Source of the DNA: Lachnospiraceae bacterium UBA3641
GTDB taxonomy: Bacteria; Bacillota; Clostridia; Lachnospirales; Lachnospiraceae
Length of the DNA stretch: 36,272 nucleotides
NCBI GenBank assembly: GCA_002373875.1
Contig: DFKQ01000105.1
Span: 1-36,272 of the forward strand
Reading direction: 5' to 3'
The stretch's first letter is position 1, and each line of letters opens with the position of its first letter. The notes beneath the pieces were generated by a model, which worked only from the letters and a program-made list of their open reading frames with translations, did not search any database and was not told the DNA's origin. This document shows positions 16,237 to 24,240 of the stretch, one piece after another. The position numbers were made by a program, and so were the translations under genes.

Positions 16237-17159
16237 GAAGGAACCTTTATGTGATCAATGATGTTTTTAAGTACCTGCGGACCTGACAGGCGGTTCATCC
16301 TGGCCTGTGCTGTAAGTATTATCCTGTGGCTAAGCGTAAGTGACGCTGCGCTTAATACATCCTCCGGAATACAGTAATCCCTGCCCTCATACATTGCATG
16401 AGCCTGAGCGCACCGCAAAAGGGCCAGAAGAGCCCTGGGAGATGCCCCGCAAGCTATATCCTGATGGTTTCTGGTCCCCTCTGCTATCATAACAGCATAG
16501 TCGATCAGGCTTTCATTAACCTGTACCTTCTGTACTTCCTCCCTCATTTTTACAATGTCATCACCTGTCAGTACAGCCTGCGTTTCCTCGTGAAGATCAC
16601 CTGCAAGATACAAACCGGCCATTTTGATAGCATCTTCCCTCTTAGGGTATCCGACCGAAAGCCTCATCATAAACCTGTCAAGCTGGGATTCGGGAAGCGG
16701 ATAGGTTCCCGCCTGCTCCTTGGGATTCTGGGTACCTATCACCATGAAGGGCTGCGGAAGCTTAATATCCTTGCCGTCTATAGTCACCTTGCCCTCTTCC
16801 ATGGCCTCCAGAAGTGCTGCCTGTGTCTTCGGCGACGTTCTGTTAAGCTCGTCTGCCAGAACTATATTATTCATTATGGGCCCGGGTATTACTTCAAAGG
16901 AAGCGGTTGAAGAATTGTATACCGAAATGCCCACAATATCCCCGGGCATCGTATCGGGCGTACACTGGATCCTCGAAAAAGACAGGTCAAGAGAATCGGC
17001 AAGAGCCCTGGCAAGGCTTGTCTTGCCCATCCCCGGCACATCCTCAATGAGCACATGCCCCTGAGCCAGCAGCGCTATTATGAGCTTATCTATAAGCTCG
17101 CCCTTACCCACTATTCTTTTTTCTATATTATTCTTGAGCACATCTGTCTTTTCGTTCAT
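16233..17159 (-). CDS. MoxR-family AAA+ ATPase
   Basis: A 308-residue AAA+ ATPase of the MoxR group, which acts as a chaperone-like remodeller for VWA/DUF58 proteins encoded beside it. Walker A PGMGKTSLA lies at residues 42-50, Walker B and sensor in NIVLADELNRTSPKTQAALLEAMEE, and the family box MVIGTQNPKEQAGTYPLPESQLDRF is complete. The start chosen is the ATG at 17159 with AGGTGTGAT upstream; a TTG six codons earlier (17177) lies in the terminator T-run. It is the first gene of the fourteen-gene series ending at leuD. No promoter is evident in the 53-base gap, which is occupied by the terminator hairpin. Confidence 0.94.
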   Translation of the reverse strand: MNEKTDVLKNNIEKRIVGKGELIDKLIIALLAQGHVLIEDVPGMGKTSLARALADSLDLSFSRIQCTPDTMPGDIVGISVYNSSTASFEVIPGPIMNNIVLADELNRTSPKTQAALLEAMEEGKVTIDGKDIKLPQPFMVIGTQNPKEQAGTYPLPESQLDRFMMRLSVGYPKREDAIKMAGLYLAGDLHEETQAVLTGDDIVKMREEVQKVQVNESLIDYAVMIAEGTRNHQDIACGASPRALLALLRCAQAHAMYEGRDYCIPEDVLSAASLTLSHRIILTAQARMNRLSGPQVLKNIIDHIKVPS

Positions 17160-17175
17160 ATCACACCTGTCTGTC

Positions 17176-17206
17176 AAAAAAAGTGCAGTAATAAAACTGC
17201 ACTTTT
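17176..17206 (-). terminator. Rho-independent terminator after the nfn cluster / ahead of moxR
   Basis: An 11-base-pair stem (17179-17189 AAAAGTGCAGT and 17196-17206 ACTGCACTTTT) with a 6-base loop, followed on the minus strand by seven T residues (17176-17182, shared with the stem base). It begins 6 bases after the stop of the small membrane-protein gene. Only 16 bases separate it from the moxR start codon, so it either insulates or attenuates the downstream genes. Confidence 0.88.
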
Positions 17207-17212
17207 AAACCT

Positions 17213-17692
17213 CTATGCTTCATATATCTCATTATACAGATCTTCTATGATCTTGTCCTTATGATCCGGCGCAAGATCATCGTATTTCTCTTCTATAACC
17301 TGTTTAATATACTGATAACGTTTGAAATAATCCGCCTCGATCCCCCGGTCATCATCGCCTTCCCAAAAAACCGCCCTGTCGATCACATCACCCGGGTACT
17401 CACTTATAAACCAGTCATGTATCTCACCTGTCAGCTTATCCTCGGTATTGGCCCTCTCCTGATACTTCCTCGCATCATCAAGCGACTTGACTCCCACCGC
17501 AAGAAATATAAGGAAAACCAAGGTCATGACTATCCCGGATACGATCTTCGATGATGCCGGAAGGTTAATATTTATGACTCCGGACACACACAGGAGCAGA
17601 AACACCAGCCCGACACCCCCTATAAGAAGAAGTGACCAGGCTCCCGATCTGTAATTCTCAGCCTTATCAGACGCCTTTTCAAACATGCTCAT
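17213..17692 (-). CDS. Conserved-looking small membrane protein of unknown function
   Basis: I do not recognise a named family. The 159-residue protein has a short cytoplasmic N-terminus and two membrane helices (about residues 18-38 and 47-66: GAWSLLLIGGVGLVFLLLCV and IVSGIVMTLVFLIFLAVGV). A charged, acidic, helical C-terminal domain follows (ARKYQERANTEDKLTGEIHDW, ending KIIEDLYNEIYEA). Its ATG overlaps the nfnB stop by four bases (ATGA), so translation is coupled to nfnB, and the terminator follows immediately. It therefore belongs to the nfn operon. A membrane tether or regulator for the transhydrogenase is possible but is only inference. Base composition matches the neighbours. Confidence 0.8.
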   Translation of the reverse strand: MSMFEKASDKAENYRSGAWSLLLIGGVGLVFLLLCVSGVININLPASSKIVSGIVMTLVFLIFLAVGVKSLDDARKYQERANTEDKLTGEIHDWFISEYPGDVIDRAVFWEGDDDRGIEADYFKRYQYIKQVIEEKYDDLAPDHKDKIIEDLYNEIYEA

Positions 17693-19080
17693 GCATTCCT
17701 TAAATACTCGTCGATTCCCTTGGCCGCAGCCTTGCCGGCTCCCATTGCAAGTATTACGGTTGCTGCTCCGGTAACGGCATCACCGCCTGCAAATACACCT
17801 TCCTTGCTGGTTCTGCCGAACTCCTCTTCAGCAACTATACACTTGCGCTTATTTACCTCCAGGCCCTTGGTTGTGGATGAGATGAGGGGATTGGGTGAAG
17901 TTCCCAGTGCCATGATCACCGTATCAAGCTCCATCTCAAATTCAGACCCTTCTATAACGACCGGTGAGCGCCTGCCGGATTCATCAGGTTCACCAAGCTC
18001 CATCTTCACGCACTTCATTCCCTTGACCCAGCCGTTCTCATCCACAAGGATCTCGGTAGGATTGGTAAGAAGGTTGAACCTGATACCCTCCTCCTTGGCG
18101 TGATGCACTTCTTCAACCCTTGCGGGAAGTTCCTCCTCGGAGCGCCTGTAGACAACAGTTACGTCAGCGCCAAGACGAAGCGCCGTTCTTGCGGCATCCA
18201 TTGCAACATTACCGCCGCCAACGACAGCTACCTTCTTGCCGGGCTTGATGGGTGTGTCATAATCCTCATCGAAGGCCTTCATAAGGTTGCTCCTGGTAAG
18301 GTACTCATTGGCAGAGAACACACCGTTTGCAGTCTCGCCGGGAATTCCCATGAACTTGGGAAGTCCTGCGCCCGATCCGATAAATACGGCATCATAGCCT
18401 TCATCTTCCATAAGCTCATCTATTGTTACCGACTTGCCTATGATAACATTAGTCTCTATCTTGACACCGAGAACCTTAACATTCTCTATCTCGGCTGCCA
18501 CAACCTTCTTCTTGGGAAGACGGAATTCGGGAATTCCGTAAACAAGAACTCCTCCGGCCTCATGGAGAGCTTCAAATATGGTCACATCATAGCCCATCTT
18601 GGCCAGCTCTCCGGCACATGTAAGACCTGCGGGACCCGAACCTATTACCGCAACCTTCTTACCCTTCTTCTCAACGGGAGCCTCGGGCTTGATACCGTTC
18701 TCTCTTGCCCAGTCCGCAACAAAACGTTCAAGCTTACCTATGGAAACGGGCTCTCCCTTAAAGCCTCTTATACACTTGCCCTCACACTGACTCTCCTGAG
18801 GGCACACGCGCCCGCATACTGCAGGCAATGATGAAGCTTCGGATATGATCCTGCTGGCCTTTTCAAATTCACCTTCCTTGACTTCATGGATAAAAGCCGG
18901 TATATCAATGGCAACAGGACAGCCCTTGACGCATTGGGCGTTCTTGCAGTTAAGGCATCTTGATGCCTCACCCATTGCCTCTTCCTTATCGTAACCTAAG
19001 CACACCTCTTCAAAGTTGGTGGCTCTTACCGTGGGATCCTGCTCCTTAATGGGAACCCTCTTTAAAACATCTATTTCCAT
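17689..19080 (-). CDS. nfnB: NfnB: NADPH-binding subunit of electron-bifurcating transhydrogenase (glutamate synthase small-chain-like)
   Basis: A 463-residue iron-sulfur flavoprotein. The N-terminal region binds two [4Fe-4S] clusters (cysteines 42, 45, 50, 54 and 89, 93, 99, 103). An FAD-binding site lies at GSGPAG 147-152 and a nucleotide-binding VAVVGGGNVAMDAARTALRLG further on. The same family includes GltD and sulfide dehydrogenase subunit A. Pairing with an NfnA-type FAD/[2Fe-2S] protein immediately upstream makes NADH-dependent ferredoxin:NADP oxidoreductase the best call; no GltB large subunit is nearby. GGAGG lies 7 bases before the ATG. The stop overlaps the start of the small membrane protein. 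Confidence 0.9.
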   Translation of the reverse strand: MEIDVLKRVPIKEQDPTVRATNFEEVCLGYDKEEAMGEASRCLNCKNAQCVKGCPVAIDIPAFIHEVKEGEFEKASRIISEASSLPAVCGRVCPQESQCEGKCIRGFKGEPVSIGKLERFVADWARENGIKPEAPVEKKGKKVAVIGSGPAGLTCAGELAKMGYDVTIFEALHEAGGVLVYGIPEFRLPKKKVVAAEIENVKVLGVKIETNVIIGKSVTIDELMEDEGYDAVFIGSGAGLPKFMGIPGETANGVFSANEYLTRSNLMKAFDEDYDTPIKPGKKVAVVGGGNVAMDAARTALRLGADVTVVYRRSEEELPARVEEVHHAKEEGIRFNLLTNPTEILVDENGWVKGMKCVKMELGEPDESGRRSPVVIEGSEFEMELDTVIMALGTSPNPLISSTTKGLEVNKRKCIVAEEEFGRTSKEGVFAGGDAVTGAATVILAMGAGKAAAKGIDEYLRNA

Positions 19081-19112
19081 CTTTTTTCCTCCATATTGTA
19101 ACGCCCGCGCAC

Positions 19113-19184
19113 ATTCCTTCGGTGGCTTTTCGTCGCACCGGTTCAGAATCTGCCGGGCAGATCGGTGCTCTCAAATCGGTGCTC
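19113..19184 (-). repeat. Structured intercistronic element between nfnA and nfnB
   Basis: In the 104-base gap there are three elements. A direct repeat ATCGGTGCTC occurs twice (19161-19170 and 19175-19184) right after the nfnA stop. A 15-base palindrome (ATCTGCC G GGCAGAT, 19148-19162) overlaps the first repeat. A hairpin has outer arms ATTC/GAAT (19113-19116, 19146-19149) and inner arms CGGTG/CACCG (19120-19124, 19136-19140). There is no T-run, so it is not a normal terminator. It could tune nfnB levels or be a relic of a small repeat. Confidence 0.6.
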
Positions 19185-20063
19185 CTAACAGTTACCGCAT
19201 CCCCCATGATGGGTATCGCCTTCTTCAGCCTCAAGCATTGCCCTGCCTTCTTCTGTTTTATAGAGCAGCTGACGCTTCATGGCCTGATCAAAATCAACCT
19301 TGTGCCCGTCAAATTCAGGTCCGTCAACACAGGCGAACTTAACCTGACCGTCCACCGTAACCCTGCAGGCTCCGCACATTCCCGTACCGTCAACCATTAT
19401 GGGATTAAGAGAAACAACAGTCGGAAGATCAAGCTCTTTGGTCAGAAGACATACGAACTTCATCATGATCATGGGACCGATCGCTATACATACATCGTAT
19501 TTTATACCCTGCTCCTTAACAAGATCCTTAATGACCTCTGTAACCATACCCTTACGCTTATATGAGCCGTCATCGGTGGTTATATACAGGTTGCCGGCAA
19601 CCTTCTCCATCTCCTTCTCAAGTATAAGAAGGCTCTGTGTCTTGGCTCCTACTATTACATCAGCATCCACTCCGTTTTCCTTAAGCCACTTCACCTGGGG
19701 ATAAACGGGTGCTGTTCCGACACCTCCTGCCACAAAGAGTATCTTCTTATTCCTAAGTGCGGCAATATCCTCATGACACAATTCCGATGGCTGTCCCAAA
19801 GGACCCACGAAATCCCTGAAGCTGTCGCCTGCTTTTAAGGCAGCCATACGCTTCGTCGATGCACCGACAACCTGGACTACGATAGTGATCGTTCCTGCTT
19901 CCCTGTTGTAATCGCATATGGTCAGGGGAATACGCTCCCCCTTTTCATCGATCTTAACGATCACAAACTGGCCGGGCAGACATGTTTTGGCAACTCTTTT
20001 TGCTTCAACATCCATAAGAAAAATGTTTTCTGCAAGCATTTCGGCCTTTAAAATCTTATACAT
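19185..20063 (-). CDS. nfnA: NfnA: FAD/[2Fe-2S] subunit of electron-bifurcating transhydrogenase
   Basis: A 292-residue ferredoxin-NADP-reductase-like protein of the sulfide/dihydroorotate dehydrogenase FAD-NAD-binding family. It has an N-terminal FAD barrel (IPLTICDYN), an NAD domain (FVAGGVGTAPVYPQ), and a [2Fe-2S] site with Cys230, Cys233 and Cys245. Asp225 lies where the known Nfn structure uses an unusual Asp ligand. In Nfn it oxidises NADH and, with NfnB, couples ferredoxin and NADP reduction. The ATG at 20063 is chosen for its AGGAGG eight bases upstream; a longer reading to 20117 overlaps the promoter. The C-terminal tail HHGGCGNC adds two more cysteines. PyrK-like activity is unlikely since no pyrD is adjacent. 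Confidence 0.9.
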   Translation of the reverse strand: MYKILKAEMLAENIFLMDVEAKRVAKTCLPGQFVIVKIDEKGERIPLTICDYNREAGTITIVVQVVGASTKRMAALKAGDSFRDFVGPLGQPSELCHEDIAALRNKKILFVAGGVGTAPVYPQVKWLKENGVDADVIVGAKTQSLLILEKEMEKVAGNLYITTDDGSYKRKGMVTEVIKDLVKEQGIKYDVCIAIGPMIMMKFVCLLTKELDLPTVVSLNPIMVDGTGMCGACRVTVDGQVKFACVDGPEFDGHKVDFDQAMKRQLLYKTEEGRAMLEAEEGDTHHGGCGNC

Positions 20064-20104
20064 TGAGACTTCCTCCTGTTTATGTTTCAAATACATCACT
20101 AAAC

Positions 20105-20133
20105 AATATATATTCACACGATAAAAAATGCAA
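20105..20133 (-). promoter_or_regulatory. Sigma-A-type promoter of nfnAB
   Basis: On the minus strand -35 TTGCAT (20128-20133) and -10 TATATT (20105-20110) are spaced by exactly 17 bases. The expected start near 20098 gives a leader of about 35 bases to the nfnA ATG, with the AGGAGG ribosome site inside it. It lies in the 77-base gap after the zinc-ribbon gene, so nfn can be expressed apart from fhs-folD. Confidence 0.65.
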
Positions 20134-20140
20134 TCTATTT

Positions 20141-21526
20141 TTAATTCACAACTCCAAAATCATAATCACCTTTATCGCCGTTCCTTGTGATTGTATAAAC
20201 CTCACCGGTCTGGGCATCAACCGCAAAAACCGTATTAAGCCGCTTCCCGCCCTCATATTCTTCAATGATATAATAGCTCCTCGACCCCTGTGAATATCCG
20301 TATTTTGCGCTGAATTCATGACCTGTCACATCATGCCCCTTCGTCATAAGCGTAAGCTGCACAAGACCTGCCGCATATTCTTTATCAATACCGCTTATAT
20401 TAAGGTTATACTCTGCACTGACTGTATCGCTTGCTTCTCCCGAATCGCTAATGATCGCAAACCTGAACTCACTCTTACCCAGAGGCATGGGGATGGGCGG
20501 CTCATATTCTTTGGAATCAACCGTCGGATCGGTACCGTCTGTTGTATAATATACGGTTCCTGCCCTTGTATCAGCCACCTTAATGAGCTGGGGGATGCTG
20601 TAATCTCCGGACCGGGTAAGGACCCTGGGCGTTTCGGTAGCAGGCTTGATGATATTGTAGGTCTTGCTGGCCTCTTCGCTCTTTACCCCCTTATCGTTCA
20701 CATGGATAGCCCTTATAGTTGTTTCGCCCTCATCAAGGACTATTGGTGTGGTATAAACCTCGGATTTTTCATCCGGATAACTTCCGTCAAGTGTATAATA
20801 GATCGTACCGTTTCCGGGTATCATAAGCTTTATGGCCTGTCTTCCGTAATAATTACCTCCCTCTTCACTGAACTGAGGAGCCTCACTTACATAGACCGAA
20901 AAAAGCGCCTTGTAGGTCGACGGATCAGCCCGCTTTGACAGCCTTATTATCGAATCCACATCACCTTCCAGCTCATAATTCGCAATAAGCCTTTCGTAAA
21001 TGCTTTTATCCTTTGGAAAATAATCAAGGAGTTCATTAAGCACTGCTATGGATTCATCATATTTTTCAAGTGAAAAATATGAATCCGCAAGCAGAAGCCT
21101 TGCCCTTTCATCATCCGGATTTATGGAGATCACATGTCTGGCAGTTTTTATGGCAGCTTCGTAATCACCTGCCTTAAATTCCACGGACAGCTTGCCAAAC
21201 TGCTCATCGAAGGAATAATAGTTCCTTACCTGCTTTACTATATATGTTATTCCGACAACCAAAACAAGCCCGACCGCTATCATTGCAGCGATCAGGAGCT
21301 TGATCTTAAGGCTTATCGTATTCTTGCTGTTTTCGGCCGGGACAGATCTATCTTCCATATCTCCCATGGCCGAATCCGCCATAAGCTCGGCAACTTCGGA
21401 AATGGTCTGCTCGATCCCCTCTTCAAGCTCTACCTCGAAGTCCGGAACCATGATCACTTCCTCGCCGCATTTGGGACAATACATATACCCTTCATCTATG
21501 GCGGTCCCGCATTTAGGACATATCAT
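20141..21526 (-). CDS. Zinc-ribbon / TPR / chitobiase-fold membrane protein
   Basis: A 461-residue protein with a clear modular layout. An N-terminal zinc ribbon has Cys3, Cys6, Cys17 and Cys20 (CPKCG twice). An acidic linker and one membrane helix (about residues 74-97) follow. Then come a TPR pair (about 110-190; GDYEAAIKTARHVISINPDD) and two beta-sandwich repeats of the chitobiase/beta-hexosaminidase C-terminal type (TIYYTLDGSYPD and TVYYTTDGTDPT). A C-terminal PepSY-like end contains AVDAQTGEVYTITRNG. The ribbon should be cytoplasmic and the rest outside. The function is unknown; no catalytic domain is visible. It starts 8 bases after the folD stop, so it is transcribed with fhs and folD, an odd pairing. 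Confidence 0.85.
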   Translation of the reverse strand: MICPKCGTAIDEGYMYCPKCGEEVIMVPDFEVELEEGIEQTISEVAELMADSAMGDMEDRSVPAENSKNTISLKIKLLIAAMIAVGLVLVVGITYIVKQVRNYYSFDEQFGKLSVEFKAGDYEAAIKTARHVISINPDDERARLLLADSYFSLEKYDESIAVLNELLDYFPKDKSIYERLIANYELEGDVDSIIRLSKRADPSTYKALFSVYVSEAPQFSEEGGNYYGRQAIKLMIPGNGTIYYTLDGSYPDEKSEVYTTPIVLDEGETTIRAIHVNDKGVKSEEASKTYNIIKPATETPRVLTRSGDYSIPQLIKVADTRAGTVYYTTDGTDPTVDSKEYEPPIPMPLGKSEFRFAIISDSGEASDTVSAEYNLNISGIDKEYAAGLVQLTLMTKGHDVTGHEFSAKYGYSQGSRSYYIIEEYEGGKRLNTVFAVDAQTGEVYTITRNGDKGDYDFGVVN

Positions 21527-21534
21527 AAGTTATC

Positions 21535-22377
21535 TCATTTCTCTTTTATGGCACTGACACAGTTGTACATAAGCATGGCAATGGTCATGGGTCCCACGCC
21601 GCCGGGAACGGGCGTGATGGCACTGCATTTTTGTTCTACCCTGTCGTAATCCACATCACCGCACAACTTACCGTTGTCCATCCTGTGTATACCGACATCT
21701 ATCACTACGGCTCCGCCTTTAACGTATTCTTCCGTTATCATTTTGGGTTTACCTATCGCAACTACAAGAATATCCGCCCTTTTGCACACTTCCTTTAAGT
21801 TCTTTGTCCTTGAGTGGCAGACTGTTACGGTTCCGTTCTTCCTAAGGAGCAGAAGGGCCATGGGCTTACCGACTATATTACTCCTTCCGATAACCACACA
21901 CTCCTTCCCCTCAATATCTATATCAGAATACTCAAGGAGCTTGATTATGCCGGCCGGAGTACAGCTAACGAAGCCCTTCTCACCTATGCACAGGGCTCCG
22001 ACCGACATGGGATGGAAACCGTCCACATCCTTATCGGGTGATATCCTTCTGATTATCGTATCCTCATTGATATGATCCGGTACGGGAAGCTGGCAGAGTA
22101 TACCCGTGACATGCGGATCGTCATTCAACCTGTCGATAAGCTCAAGAAGCTCATCCTGTGTTGTTTCGGCCGGCAGCTCGTAGCTCTGCGAATCAATACC
22201 TATATAGGCACATGCCTTTTTCTTGTTGTTTACATATACGCTTGAAGCCGGATCATCTCCCACCTGGATAACGGCCAGACATCCGGTTTTCCCTTCCGCC
22301 TTAAGCCTTGCGACCTCTTCCTTAAGTTCATCCTTTATCTTCTGTGATATTGCCTTACCGTCTATTATCCTAGCCAT
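21535..22377 (-). CDS. folD: Bifunctional methylenetetrahydrofolate dehydrogenase / methenyl-THF cyclohydrolase FolD
   Basis: Interconverts 5,10-methylene-THF, methenyl-THF and 10-formyl-THF, using NADP(H) in most bacteria. The catalytic YVNNKKKAC (Tyr and Lys), the QLPVP motif, VVIGRSNIVGKPMALLLL (dinucleotide site) and the terminal PGGVGPMTIAML are all present. I start at the ATG at 22377 (MARIIDGKAIS), with AAAGGA eight bases upstream, giving 280 residues. The frame could extend nine codons further but without support. It directly follows fhs, 36 bases apart, making the usual C1 branch of the folate pathway. Confidence 0.96.
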   Translation of the reverse strand: MARIIDGKAISQKIKDELKEEVARLKAEGKTGCLAVIQVGDDPASSVYVNNKKKACAYIGIDSQSYELPAETTQDELLELIDRLNDDPHVTGILCQLPVPDHINEDTIIRRISPDKDVDGFHPMSVGALCIGEKGFVSCTPAGIIKLLEYSDIDIEGKECVVIGRSNIVGKPMALLLLRKNGTVTVCHSRTKNLKEVCKRADILVVAIGKPKMITEEYVKGGAVVIDVGIHRMDNGKLCGDVDYDRVEQKCSAITPVPGGVGPMTIAMLMYNCVSAIKEK

Positions 22378-22413
22378 AATATTCATCCTTTCTGTACTGC
22401 CCATGCATAATCT

Positions 22414-24084
22414 TCAGAATAATCCTGTGATATTGCCATCATCATCCACATCTATATTATATGCTGCCGGGTTCTTAGACAGACCGGGCATGGTCATGAT
22501 ATTTCCCGTAACGACAACAATGAAGCCTGCCCCGGCCGAAACGTACATTTCCCTTACATTTATGTTGAAGCCCTGCGGCCTTCCGAGAAGAGCCGCATCA
22601 TCCGAAAGGGAATACTGGGTCTTGGCAACGCAGACAGGAAGAGAGGAAAATCCCAGCTTCTCAAGCTCGGCCATCTGCTTCCTTGCCTTGGCGGAATAAT
22701 CAACCGAATCCGCGCCGTATATCCTTGTCGCGAGTGTTCTGATCTTCTCATCGATCGTTATATCAAGATCGTATATGGGTTTAAAATCACTCTTTTTATT
22801 ATCAAGAGTATTAAGGACCTGCTTTGCAAGCTCAATGCCTCCGTCTCCGCCCTTTCCCCATACTTCCGACAGGGCAAAGTCGCAGTTTTTCTCTCTGCAG
22901 TAGTCCTCCACGAACTTGACCTCAGCCCCGGTATCGGTCATGAAGGAATTAAGCGTTACCACTACCGGAACCCCGTACTGCTGCAGGTTTTCTATATGCT
23001 TTTCAAGATTAACGATACCCTTTTTCAGGGCATCAAGGTTCTCTTCTCCAAGATCTTCCTTCTTAACGCCTCCATTATACTTAAGGGCCCTGATCGTTGC
23101 CACCAGAACACATGCATCCGGATGAAGTCCGGCTGCCCTGCACTTTATGTCGAAGAACTTCTCGGCTCCAAGGTCTGCTCCGAAGCCTGCCTCCGTTATA
23201 ACATAATCAGCCATCTTAAGTGCTGCCTTTGTGGCAATGACTGAATTACAACCGTGAGCTATGTTGGCGAAGGGACCGCCATGTACAAAGGCCGGTGTGT
23301 TCTCGAGTGTCTGGATAAGGTTGGGCTTTATGGCATCCTTTAAAAGTGCCGCCATGGCACCCACTGCCCTTATGTCACCTGCCGTAACGGGATTGCCGTC
23401 ATGATTATAGGCTACAACCATTCTTGACAGCCTGTCCTTTAAATCCTTAAGGTTTTCGGAAAGGCACAGAACTGCCATTATCTCGGAGGCAACCGTTATT
23501 ACGAAATGATCCTCCCTGACATAACCGTCAGTCTTCTCACCCAGTCCCACGATTATGTTTCGCAGTACCCTGTCATTAATGTCAACACACCGCTTCCATA
23601 CTACCTGTCTTGTATCTATGTCCTTCTCATTGCCCTGCTGGATATGATTATCAAGTATAGCGGCCAGCAGATTGTTGGCAGCTGTTACCGCATGGAAATC
23701 GCCCGTGAAATGAAGGTTCAGTTCATCCATGGGCACAACCTGCGAATATCCTCCTCCGGCTGCTCCGCCCTTTACACCGAAGCAAGGCCCCAGTGACGGT
23801 TCACGCAGGGCAAGTACAGCCTTTTTGTCAAGCTTATTGAAGGCCTGGGCAAGACCGATGGAAGTGGTGGTCTTCCCTTCACCCGCAGGTGTCGGATTTA
23901 TGGCAGTCACGAGAATAAGCTTCCCATCCTTATTGCCCTGTATCCTCTTAAGATATCCGTCGGTAAGCTTACACTTGTACTTACCGTAAAGCTCAATATC
24001 ATCCTCTGTAATACCGAGCCCTGCGGCCACTTCCTTTATGGGAAGCATGGATGCTTCTCGTGCTATTTCAATATCTGACTTCAT
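22414..24084 (-). CDS. fhs: Formate-tetrahydrofolate ligase
   Basis: ATP-dependent synthesis of 10-formyl-THF from formate and THF. The 556-residue length is full. The nucleotide loop TPAGEGKT lies at residues 65-72, followed by LREPSLGPCFGVKGGAAGGG, LHFTGDFHAVTAANN and the C-terminal GAGFIVVVTGNIMTMPGLSK, all family hallmarks. AAAGGG lies upstream of the ATG. It feeds FolD directly; together they serve purine, formyl-methionine or acetogenic C1 flow. Full acetogenesis cannot be inferred because no CODH/ACS genes are in the window. A 160-base structured leader precedes it. Confidence 0.97.
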   Translation of the reverse strand: MKSDIEIAREASMLPIKEVAAGLGITEDDIELYGKYKCKLTDGYLKRIQGNKDGKLILVTAINPTPAGEGKTTTSIGLAQAFNKLDKKAVLALREPSLGPCFGVKGGAAGGGYSQVVPMDELNLHFTGDFHAVTAANNLLAAILDNHIQQGNEKDIDTRQVVWKRCVDINDRVLRNIIVGLGEKTDGYVREDHFVITVASEIMAVLCLSENLKDLKDRLSRMVVAYNHDGNPVTAGDIRAVGAMAALLKDAIKPNLIQTLENTPAFVHGGPFANIAHGCNSVIATKAALKMADYVITEAGFGADLGAEKFFDIKCRAAGLHPDACVLVATIRALKYNGGVKKEDLGEENLDALKKGIVNLEKHIENLQQYGVPVVVTLNSFMTDTGAEVKFVEDYCREKNCDFALSEVWGKGGDGGIELAKQVLNTLDNKKSDFKPIYDLDITIDEKIRTLATRIYGADSVDYSAKARKQMAELEKLGFSSLPVCVAKTQYSLSDDAALLGRPQGFNINVREMYVSAGAGFIVVVTGNIMTMPGLSKNPAAYNIDVDDDGNITGLF

Positions 24085-24115
24085 ATTTATCCCTTTCTTT
24101 CTCTATAAACACTCG

Positions 24116-24240
24116 GTATCTGTTCAGTACCTTCACAGATACGATTCGTATGCCCATGCAGATTTGCCTTCGGCAAAGGGCATACTCACTCCCCTGTCAT
24201 GTTCTTACGTCCTCAGCAGCAAGTGCTTCGGACTGTGCTG
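24116..24240 (-). promoter_or_regulatory. Structured RNA leader upstream of fhs (possible cis-regulatory RNA, weak ZTP-riboswitch resemblance)
   Basis: The gap between ftsK and fhs holds successive hairpins on the minus strand. The first is a GTCC/GGAC stem (24230-24233 with 24209-24212) with an inner AGCA/TGCT. The second is a strong nested hairpin with outer arms GTATGCCC/GGGCATAC (24178-24185, 24148-24155) around TTTGCC/GGCAAA. The third is a stem GTATCTGT/ACAGATAC (24135-24142, 24116-24123). GGGGAG (24189-24194) just before the nested hairpin and CTGCATGGGCA at its end recall the 3' half of ZTP riboswitches, which often precede fhs. However, the conserved CUGGCG element is not found. There is no T-run. 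The assignment as a riboswitch is weak; the structure itself is plain. Confidence 0.45.

Noticed and set aside
18100..18831. 243-codon plus-strand open frame opposite nfnB
   Set aside because: It lies wholly inside the clear nfnB gene, has no ribosome site, and its translation looks like no protein family. The codon bias of nfnB keeps the antisense frame open.
20134..20160. Terminator after the zinc-ribbon gene
   Set aside because: Only a six-pair all-AT stem (AAAAAT/ATTTTT) is present, overlapping the nfnA promoter; too weak to call.
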